DNA from: JBCBCP01 sp039817385
GTDB taxonomy: Bacteria; Pseudomonadota; Alphaproteobacteria; Rhodobacterales; Rhodobacteraceae
Reading direction: 5' to 3'
Assembly (NCBI GenBank): GCA_039817385.1
Contig: JBCBVY010000001.1
Coordinates: forward strand, 124,001-188,000
Length of the DNA: 64,000 nt
Part shown: piece after piece, positions 23,677 to 30,580 of the stretch
Position numbering within the stretch: the stretch's first letter is position 1
Layout of the letters: every line of letters begins with the position of its first letter
The notes under the pieces: model-generated
The model's input: only the letters and a program-made list of their open reading frames with translations
The model's database searches: none
What the model was told of the DNA's origin: nothing
Made by a program: the position numbers and the translations under genes

Positions 23677-25875
23677 TCAGCCGATGATCGCGTTCAGCGT
23701 CGCGCTGGGCCGCATGACCGCCGCGGCCTTCGCATCATCATTCTGGAAATAACCGCCCGTATCCGCCGCGCTACCGGCCTGTGCCGACAGTTCCGACAGG
23801 ATCGCTTCCTCGCCCGCGGCCAGCTTTTCGGCAATCGGGGCGAAATGCGCGGCAAGCTCTGCATCCTCACCCTGCGCGGCGAGCGCTTCGGCCCAGTAGC
23901 GCGCGAACCAGTAGTGCGAGGCGCGGTTGTCCGGCTGGCCCACCTTACGGCCCGGAGAGCGGCCCTCGTCGAGGATGCCTTGCGTGGCCGCCTCCGCCGC
24001 CTTGCCCAGCACGCCTGCCTTCGCGTTGCCCTGGCTGTCGGCAAGAAAGTTCAGCGACTCGCCAAGGGCGCAGAATTCGCCCATCGAATCCCAGCGCAGG
24101 TGGTTTTCTTCTTGCAGCTGCTGTACGTGCTTGGGCGCCGACCCGCCCGCGCCGGTCTCAAAGAGGCCGCCACCCTGCATCAGCTTCACGATGGACAGCA
24201 TCTTGGCCGAGGTGCCCAGTTCGAGGATCGGGAAGAGGTCCGTGAGGTAGTCGCGCAGCACATTGCCGGTGATCGCGATGCTGTCCTTGCCTGCGGTGAT
24301 CGTCTCCAGCGACTGACGCGTGGCCTCGCGCGGGGCCGTGATCTGGAATTTATCCGCAACGCCAGCACCTTCCAGCGCGGGGGTCACATATTTGATCAGC
24401 TCCGCATCGTGGGCGCGGTTCGCATCCAGCCAGAAGATCGCTTCGGAGCCGGTCAGGCGCTGCCGGTCCATCGCGAGCTGGATCCAGTTTTCAATCGGGG
24501 CTTTCTTCACCGTGCAAGCGCGCCAGATGTCGCCCGCCGCGACGCTGTGCTCGTGCAGCACATCCCCGTTTTCCAGCACGATGCGCATCTTACCCGCGGC
24601 GGGTGCCTCAAAGGTGGTGGGGTGCGAGCCGTATTCTTCCGCCTTCTGCGCCATCAGGCCCACATTCGCGACCGCCCCCGCGGTGGTCACATCCAGCGCG
24701 CCGTTGGCTTTGAAGAAGTTGATCGTCTCGTCATAAACCGGGGCATAGCAGCGATCGGGGATGACGCAGTTTGTGTCGCCCTTCGCGCCGCTTTCGTCCC
24801 AGCCCTTGCCGCCTGCGCGGATCACCGCGGGCATGGAGGCGTCGATGATCACGTCCGAGGGGACGTGCAGGTTGGTGATGCCTTTATCGCTGTCGACCAT
24901 ATACATCGCGGGGCGGTCCAGCGCGGCAATCTCTGCCTTGATGGCGTCTGCACCCTCCAGCGTGTCGATGGCGGCCAGCACCGCGCCAAGCCCGCCATTG
25001 GGATCGCCGCCCGCGGCCTTGATCGCGTCGCCATGCGCGTCCCAGACGGGGCCAAGCCACGCCTTGACCGCGTGGCCAAAGATGATCGGGTCCGACACCT
25101 TCATCATCGTCGCCTTCATGTGCAGCGAGAACATCGTGCCATCGGCGCTGGTGCCCGCAATCGCCCCGTCGAGGAAACTGCGCAGCGCGGCGGCGGACAT
25201 AAAGGTCGCGTCCGCAATCGTGCCTTCCTCCAGCGGCCACGCGTCTTTCATCACGGTCACACCGTCCGGCCCTTCAAACTCGATCCGCGCGGTGCCCGCC
25301 TGTGCGGCGGTGATCGTCGCGCTGACCTCATTGGCATAAAAGTCGCCGCCGCTCATCGAGGAGACCTTCGTCTTGGACGCAGCGTCCCACGCGCCCATCG
25401 AATGGGGGTTCTTTTGGGCGTAGTTCTTCACCGCAGCGGCGGAGCGGCGGTCGGAGTTGCCTTCGCGCAGCACCGGGTTCACCGCGGAGCCTTTGATCGT
25501 GTCGTAACGCGCGCGGATTTCCTTTTCCGCATCCGTGCGCGGGTCTTCGGGGTAATCCGGCAGGGCATAGCCCTTGTCCTGAAGCTCTTTGATCGCTGCG
25601 ACCAGCTGCGGGACCGAAGCGGAGATATTGGGCAGCTTGATCACGTTTGCGCCTGGCGTTTTGACCAGCGCGCCCAGCTCGGCCAGCGCATCAGACTGGC
25701 GCTGCGCCTCCGTCAGGTTTTCCGGGAAGGTCGCGATGATGCGCCCCGCAAGGCTGATGTCCTGCACCCCGACGGAAACCCCGGCCGCGCCGGCAAAGCT
25801 TCGGATGATCGGCAAGAGCGAGGCCGAGGCCAGCTCGGGCGCTTCGTCAACCTTGGTGTAGATGATATCGGACAT
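23677..25875 (-). CDS. icd: NADP-dependent isocitrate dehydrogenase, monomeric type
   Basis: TCA-cycle enzyme oxidising isocitrate to 2-oxoglutarate with NADP. The 732-residue length and sequence (MSDIIYTKVDEAPELASASLLPIIRSF, SGGDFYANEVSATI, DTNCVIPDRCYAPVYDE, REATRQSLETITAGKDSIAITGNVLRDYLTDLFPILELGTSAKMLS in abbreviated form) are those of the large monomeric IDH family of Azotobacter and Corynebacterium. ATG at 25875 follows GGAGGGG-like purines. It is divergent from the dimeric IDH gene across a 146-bp region, so the cell has two unrelated isozymes. Confidence 0.95.
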   Translation of the reverse strand: MSDIIYTKVDEAPELASASLLPIIRSFAGAAGVSVGVQDISLAGRIIATFPENLTEAQRQSDALAELGALVKTPGANVIKLPNISASVPQLVAAIKELQDKGYALPDYPEDPRTDAEKEIRARYDTIKGSAVNPVLREGNSDRRSAAAVKNYAQKNPHSMGAWDAASKTKVSSMSGGDFYANEVSATITAAQAGTARIEFEGPDGVTVMKDAWPLEEGTIADATFMSAAALRSFLDGAIAGTSADGTMFSLHMKATMMKVSDPIIFGHAVKAWLGPVWDAHGDAIKAAGGDPNGGLGAVLAAIDTLEGADAIKAEIAALDRPAMYMVDSDKGITNLHVPSDVIIDASMPAVIRAGGKGWDESGAKGDTNCVIPDRCYAPVYDETINFFKANGALDVTTAGAVANVGLMAQKAEEYGSHPTTFEAPAAGKMRIVLENGDVLHEHSVAAGDIWRACTVKKAPIENWIQLAMDRQRLTGSEAIFWLDANRAHDAELIKYVTPALEGAGVADKFQITAPREATRQSLETITAGKDSIAITGNVLRDYLTDLFPILELGTSAKMLSIVKLMQGGGLFETGAGGSAPKHVQQLQEENHLRWDSMGEFCALGESLNFLADSQGNAKAGVLGKAAEAATQGILDEGRSPGRKVGQPDNRASHYWFARYWAEALAAQGEDAELAAHFAPIAEKLAAGEEAILSELSAQAGSAADTGGYFQNDDAKAAAVMRPSATLNAIIG

Positions 25876-25931
25876 GGGGGGCTCCTCTGCAGTGCGGATT
25901 TGCGGCTCCGCTACCATGCTGCCCGCGCCCC

Positions 25932-25947
25932 GTATACCAAGGTATAC
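25932..25947. promoter_or_regulatory. GTATAC-repeat operator candidate between the two IDH genes
   Basis: GTATACC-AA-GGTATAC: two palindromic GTATAC hexamers 4 bases apart, 57 bases upstream of the monomeric IDH ATG and 75 upstream of the dimeric one. GTATAC half-sites resemble operators of GntR-family regulators, so a single regulator could control both genes. Confidence 0.5.
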
Positions 25948-26021
25948 AAACTGCGGCGATTTGCGCCACCCGCCTTTAACGGGAATCGGCTAGGCCACGC
26001 CCAACCAGTGCGGAGCGCCCC

Positions 26022-27236
26022 ATGAGCAAGATCAAAGTCGACAACCCTATCGTGGAAATGGACGGGGACGAGATGACCCGCATCATGTGGGACTTCATCA
26101 AGAAAAAGCTGATCGAGCCCTATCTGGACATCGACCTGCTTTACTACGACCTCGGGATGGAAAGCCGCGATGCAACGGACGACCAGATCACCGTAGACGC
26201 CGCCGAAAAGACCAAAGAGGTCGGCGTTGCCGTCAAATGCGCGACGATCACGCCCGATGAGGCGCGGGTGGAAGAATTCGGCCTCAAGAAGATGTGGCGC
26301 AGCCCCAATGGCACGATCCGCAATATCCTGGGCGGCGTGATCTTCCGCCAGCCGATCATCTGCCGCAACGTGCCGCGCCTTGTGCCGGGCTGGACGCAGC
26401 CCATCGTGGTGGGCCGCCATGCCTTTGGCGATCAGTACAAGGCGACGGACATGAAGTTTCCGGGCGCGGGCACACTGACGATGAAATTCGTCGGAGACGA
26501 TGGCACCGAGATCGAACACGAGGTGTACAAAGCGGACAGCGCGGGCGTGTTCATGTCGATGTATAACATCGACGCGTCGATCTACGATTTCGCGCGGGCC
26601 TCGTTCAATTATGGCCTGAACCTCGGCTGGCCCGTCTACTTGTCGACTAAGAACACCATCCTCAAGCAATATGACGGGCGGTTCCTGGAGATTTTCGCAG
26701 AGGTCTATGAGGCCGAGTTTCGCGAGGCGTTCGAGGCCAAAGGCATCTGGTATGAACACCGGCTGATCGACGACATGGTCGCCTGCGCGATCAAGTGGAA
26801 TGGCGGCTTTGTCTGGGCCTGCAAGAACTACGATGGCGATGTGCAATCGGATGTGGTCGCGCAGGGCTTCGGCTCGCTCGGCATGATGGCCTCGCAGCTG
26901 ATGACGCCCGATGGCAAGATCGTGGAGTCGGAGGCCGCCCACGGCACCGTCACCCGCCACTACCGCCAGCATCAGGCGGGCGAGGCAACCTCCACCAACT
27001 CCATCGCATCGATCTATGCCTGGACGGGCGGCCTCAAGCATCGCGCGAAGCTGGACGGAAACGAAGCGCTCACCCGCTTTGCCGAGACGCTGGAGCGTGT
27101 GGTAGTCGAGACGGTCGAGGCCGGGCACATGACTAAGGATCTCGCGCTGCTGGTTGGGCCGGATCAGGGCTGGCTGACAACCATCGGGTTCCTTGAGAAG
27201 GTGGATGAGAACCTGAACAAAGCGCTGGCCGGGTAA
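26022..27236 (+). CDS. NADP-dependent isocitrate dehydrogenase, homodimeric eukaryote-like type
   Basis: Second NADP-IDH, 404 residues, of the subfamily shared with eukaryotic IDH1/IDH2. Diagnostic features are VEMDGDEMTRIMW near the start, TITPDEARVEEF, RSPNGTIRNILGG with the substrate-binding Ser and Arg, and the metal-site region DDMVACAIKWNGGFVWACKNYDGDVQSD. Predicted homodimer in the cytosol catalysing the same step as the divergent monomeric enzyme. Its TAA stop is directly followed by a 20-base palindrome. Two isozymes in one genome may serve different NADPH or carbon conditions. Confidence 0.95.
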   Translation: MSKIKVDNPIVEMDGDEMTRIMWDFIKKKLIEPYLDIDLLYYDLGMESRDATDDQITVDAAEKTKEVGVAVKCATITPDEARVEEFGLKKMWRSPNGTIRNILGGVIFRQPIICRNVPRLVPGWTQPIVVGRHAFGDQYKATDMKFPGAGTLTMKFVGDDGTEIEHEVYKADSAGVFMSMYNIDASIYDFARASFNYGLNLGWPVYLSTKNTILKQYDGRFLEIFAEVYEAEFREAFEAKGIWYEHRLIDDMVACAIKWNGGFVWACKNYDGDVQSDVVAQGFGSLGMMASQLMTPDGKIVESEAAHGTVTRHYRQHQAGEATSTNSIASIYAWTGGLKHRAKLDGNEALTRFAETLERVVVETVEAGHMTKDLALLVGPDQGWLTTIGFLEKVDENLNKALAG

Positions 27237-27308
27237 GCAATCCTTCCAAGGATTGCCCAAAAATCGATCCTTGAAGGATCGAGCCCCCGCATTTCTTGCA
27301 AGAAATGC
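27237..27308 (+). repeat. Three-palindrome module abutting the IDH stop codon
   Basis: GCAATCCTTCCAAGGATTGC (27237-27256) starts on the base after TAA, then TCGATCCTTGAAGGATCGA (27264-27282), then GCATTTCTTGCAAGAAATGC (27289-27308). A near-identical module follows the radical SAM gene at 61668-61734. No T tract follows, so they do not look like simple terminators. Confidence 0.75.
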
Positions 27309-27364
27309 CGCAGCGCAGCGCAAAAGGGCTGGAAAGGACAGTAAACCTGTCCTAACTGGCAAGC

Positions 27365-27976
27365 ATGGCGCTGCATCACCCCGACCTGACCCACTCCACG
27401 CTTGACGATGCACAAGGCCTCGGCATCGGCGTGTTCCTCTGCGGGCTCGGGATGCACGTTTTGACCCATCTCGGCCTGATCACCGGGCAGACCGCCGGGA
27501 TCGCTGTGATCATCTCCTATCTCAGCGGCTGGGCCTTTGGCCCGGTCTTCTTCGTGATCAACCTGCCCTTCTATGCCCTTGCCTACCGCCGCCTCGGCGC
27601 GTCCTTCACCGTGAAATCGCTGATCTCCGTGACGGCCCTCTCGGGGGTGACGATGGCCCTGCCCTATGGTCTTCAGTTTGACACCGTGCACCCCGCTCTT
27701 GGCGCAGTGATTTTTGGCACAACCGTCGGGATCGGCCTGCTGGCGATGTTCCGCCACAACGGCTCGCTCGGCGGGCTGGGGGTTGTCGCGCTGATCGTTC
27801 AGGACAGCACCGGCTTTCGCGCGGGCTACGTGCAACTGATCGTGGACGGGGTGATCTTTGCGGTCGCTGCGCTGCTTTTTCCGCTGTCCATCGTTCTTTA
27901 TTCCCTGCTGGGCGCGGTGGTGCTGAACCTCGTGATCGCCATCAACCACCGCCGCGACCGCTACGTCGCGACCTGA
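27365..27976 (+). CDS. YitT family membrane protein (DUF161)
   Basis: Inner-membrane protein of 203 residues with five or six membrane segments and the YitT-type pattern: LITGQTAGIAVIISYLSG, FVINLPFYALAYRRLG, GTTVGIGLLAMFRHNGSLGGLGVVALIVQ. The family is widespread and its transport or sensing role is unknown. The DUF2179 domain found at the C-terminus of many Firmicute members is absent. It lies 128 bases after the IDH gene, separated by the palindromic module. Confidence 0.82.
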   Translation: MALHHPDLTHSTLDDAQGLGIGVFLCGLGMHVLTHLGLITGQTAGIAVIISYLSGWAFGPVFFVINLPFYALAYRRLGASFTVKSLISVTALSGVTMALPYGLQFDTVHPALGAVIFGTTVGIGLLAMFRHNGSLGGLGVVALIVQDSTGFRAGYVQLIVDGVIFAVAALLFPLSIVLYSLLGAVVLNLVIAINHRRDRYVAT

Positions 27977-28038
27977 GCGCTGGACGCGGGCCGCGCGCGG
28001 TGCCAGCCTGCGCGCAGACCCCAGCGCAGGAGCCCGCC

Positions 28039-28368
28039 ATGCCCTACCTCTACCTCGCCATTGCCGTCGCGGCGGAGGTGATCGGAACCACCGCGCTTCA
28101 GGCCTCGCAGCAGTTCACGCGGCTGGCCCCGTCCATCCTTGTTGTGATCGCCTACGGGACGGCCTTCTACTTCCTCGGCATCGCGCTGAAGTTCTTTCCC
28201 GTCGGCATCCTCTACGCGATGTGGTCCGGCCTTGGCATCGTCCTGATTGCGCTGATCGGCTTTGCGGTCTTTGGCCAGCGGCTTGATGCGCCCGCCATCG
28301 TGGGCCTCAGCCTGATCATCGCGGGCATCTGCGTTATTCAGCTCTTCTCAGACGCGAGGTCACACTAG
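28039..28368 (+). CDS. Small multidrug resistance (SMR) family efflux protein
   Basis: Proton-coupled efflux subunit of 109 residues with four membrane helices, working as a dimer in the inner membrane. Glu13 in AVAAEVIGTTAL is the essential proton/substrate carboxylate; YAMWSGLGIVLIALIG is the helix-3 signature. ATG at 28039 follows AGGAG by 6 bases. Substrates in this family include quaternary ammonium compounds and guanidinium; which apply here cannot be told. Confidence 0.9.
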   Translation: MPYLYLAIAVAAEVIGTTALQASQQFTRLAPSILVVIAYGTAFYFLGIALKFFPVGILYAMWSGLGIVLIALIGFAVFGQRLDAPAIVGLSLIIAGICVIQLFSDARSH

Positions 28369-28428
28369 CACTTTCATTCTGCACCGCAGCGGTTTATGGC
28401 CCCGGCAAACCTTTGAAGGAGGCCCGAG

Positions 28429-30246
28429 ATGGACCTGCGCAACATCGCGATCATCGCGCACGTTGACCACGGCAAGACCACGCTGGTGGACGAGCTGCTC
28501 AAGCAATCGGGCACCTTCCGCGAGGGGCAGGCCACCACCGAGCGGGCGATGGACAGCAACGACCTGGAGCGCGAGCGGGGCATCACGATCCTCGCCAAGG
28601 CGACCTCGGTCGAATGGAACGGCACACGGATCAACATCGTGGACACCCCCGGCCACGCCGATTTCGGCGGCGAAGTGGAGCGGATCCTGAGCATGGTGGA
28701 CGGCGTTGTACTGCTGGTCGATGCCGCCGAAGGGCCGATGCCGCAGACCAAGTTCGTGACGTCCAAGGCGCTCGCCCTCGGCCTGCGCCCCATCGTGGTG
28801 CTGAACAAGGTCGACAAGCCGGATGCAGAGCCCGACCGCGCGCTCGACGAGGTGTTCGACCTCTTTGCCAGCCTTGATGCCAATGACGATCAGCTGGATT
28901 TCCCGGCCATGTACGCCTCGGGCCGCTCCGGCTGGGCGGATATGGAGCTGGACGGGCCGCGCGCGGACCTGTCGGCGCTGTTCAACCTGATCGTCGATCA
29001 CGTGCCCGCGCCGGAGCAGCTGGCGGCGCGGGAAGAGCCGTTCCGGATGCTGGCCACAACGCTGGGCGCGGACCCGTTCCTGGGCCGTATCCTGACGGGC
29101 CGGGTCGAATCCGGCACGCTGAAAGCGGGCGAGACGATCAAGGCCCTCAGCCGCGACGGCACGCAGGTCGAAAGCTTCCGGGCGACGAAGATCCTCGCCT
29201 TCCGCGGCCTCGCGCAGAGCCCGATTGACCTCGCCGAAGCGGGCGACATTGTCTCTATCGCGGGTATGTCGAAGGCGACCGTCGCGGACAGCCTTGTCGC
29301 GCCGTCCGTCGCCGAGGCCCTGCCCGCCCAGCCCATCGATCCGCCGACGATCACCGTGACCTTCGGCATCAATGACAGCCCGCTCGCGGGCCGGGACGGC
29401 AAGAAGGTCCAGTCCCGCGTAATCCGCGACCGCCTTTACAAAGAGGCCGAAAGCAACGTCGCCATCAAGATCGCCGACACGCCCGGCGGTGAGGCCTTTG
29501 AGGTCTCGGGCCGGGGCGAATTGCAGATGGGCGTGCTGATCGAAAACATGCGCCGGGAGGGGTTTGAACTCAGCATCTCCCGCCCGCAGGTGATCATGCG
29601 CGAAGAGGATGGCCAGCGGGTCGAGCCGGTCGAGGAAGCCACCATCGACGTGGATGACGAGTATTCCGGCGCGGTCATCGAAAAACTGACCGGAGCGCGC
29701 AAAGGCGAGCTGGTGGAGATGCGCCCGGCAGGCGCGGGCAAGACGCGCATCATCGCCCATGTCCCCTCTCGCGGGCTCATCGGCTATCACGGCGAGTTCC
29801 TGACCGACACGCGCGGCACGGGCGTTCTGAACCGCGTCTTCCACGGCTGGACGCCGCACAAGGGGCCGATCCCCGGACGGCGTGCGGGCGTGCTGATCTC
29901 GATGGAGAACGGGCAATCGGTCGCCTATGCCCTCTGGAACCTCGAAGACCGGGGCCGGATGTTCATCGGCGCGCAGGCGGATGTCTATACCGGTATGATC
30001 ATCGGTGAGCATAGCCGGGACAATGACCTGGAAGTGAACCCGCTGAAGGGCAAGAAGCTGACCAACGTGCGCGCCTCTGGTTCAGACGAGGCCGTGCGGC
30101 TGACCACGCCCATCACGCTGAGCCTGGAAGAGGCCATCGCTTATATTGACGATGATGAGTTGGTTGAGGTCACCCCCAACGCGATCCGGCTGCGTAAGCG
30201 GTACCTGGACCCGCATGAGCGCAAGCGGATGGCGAAGGCATCGTAG
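28429..30246 (+). CDS. typA: Ribosome-binding GTPase TypA/BipA
   Basis: Translational GTPase of 605 residues that binds the ribosome and aids 50S assembly under stress or cold. G1 AHVDHGKTTL (about 10-19), switch region RERGITILAK, G3 DTPGHADF, G4 NKVD, then EF-G-like domains II, III and V and the TypA-specific C-terminal domain (FIGAQADVYTGMIIGEHSRDNDLEVN). AAGGAGG precedes ATG. The TAG stop is embedded in a GTAGGGTGGG repeat shared head-to-head with the convergent DUF1330 gene. Confidence 0.97.
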   Translation: MDLRNIAIIAHVDHGKTTLVDELLKQSGTFREGQATTERAMDSNDLERERGITILAKATSVEWNGTRINIVDTPGHADFGGEVERILSMVDGVVLLVDAAEGPMPQTKFVTSKALALGLRPIVVLNKVDKPDAEPDRALDEVFDLFASLDANDDQLDFPAMYASGRSGWADMELDGPRADLSALFNLIVDHVPAPEQLAAREEPFRMLATTLGADPFLGRILTGRVESGTLKAGETIKALSRDGTQVESFRATKILAFRGLAQSPIDLAEAGDIVSIAGMSKATVADSLVAPSVAEALPAQPIDPPTITVTFGINDSPLAGRDGKKVQSRVIRDRLYKEAESNVAIKIADTPGGEAFEVSGRGELQMGVLIENMRREGFELSISRPQVIMREEDGQRVEPVEEATIDVDDEYSGAVIEKLTGARKGELVEMRPAGAGKTRIIAHVPSRGLIGYHGEFLTDTRGTGVLNRVFHGWTPHKGPIPGRRAGVLISMENGQSVAYALWNLEDRGRMFIGAQADVYTGMIIGEHSRDNDLEVNPLKGKKLTNVRASGSDEAVRLTTPITLSLEEAIAYIDDDELVEVTPNAIRLRKRYLDPHERKRMAKAS

Positions 30247-30295
30247 GGTGGGTGCAACCCACCATGCGCGGGCGGTGGGTTGGCACCCACCCTAC
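30243..30295. repeat. Inverted pair of GTAGGGTGGG repeats supplying stop codons to both flanking genes
   Basis: Left copy GTAGGGTGGGTGCAACCC begins at 30243; the right copy is its inverse, ending CACCCACCCTAC at 30295. Each copy is itself a small hairpin. TAG in the left copy (30244-30246) ends typA; TAG in the right copy read on the minus strand (30294-30292) ends the DUF1330 gene. Confidence 0.85.
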
Positions 30296-30579
30296 TCGGT
30301 GATTTCAACCACCATCAATTCACGCTCTGACGCGCCGCGGGCGTGGTTCAGCGCCGCCTGGTAGTCGTCCGAGTTGTAGCAGTCCACCGCCGCCTCGACC
30401 GACGGAAAACGCGCGACCACATTGCGGGGACGCTCGGTTCCTTCCAGTTGCACGTACCGGCCGCCGCGGGCGATGAAGGTGCCGCCATGTTTGGCGATGG
30501 CCGGACCAGCCAGTTCGGCATATTTGCCGTAGGCGTCCGCATCGGTGACGGTGACATGGGCAATCCAAAGCGCGGGCAT
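30292..30579 (-). CDS. DUF1330 family protein
   Basis: Small ferredoxin-like-fold (dimeric alpha/beta barrel type) protein of 95 residues. The family pattern is clear: ALWIAHVTVTDADAYGKYAELAGPAIAKHGG, RGGRYVQLEG, VVARFPSVEAAVDCYNSDDYQ. Function unknown. It starts 1 base after the alaS stop and is probably cotranscribed with it. Its TAG stop comes from the right copy of the GTAGGGTGGG repeat pair. Confidence 0.9.
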   Translation of the reverse strand: MPALWIAHVTVTDADAYGKYAELAGPAIAKHGGTFIARGGRYVQLEGTERPRNVVARFPSVEAAVDCYNSDDYQAALNHARGASERELMVVEITE

Positions 30580-30580
30580 C

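Noticed and set aside
23845..26025. 726-codon + strand frame
   Set aside because: Antisense shadow of the monomeric isocitrate dehydrogenase.
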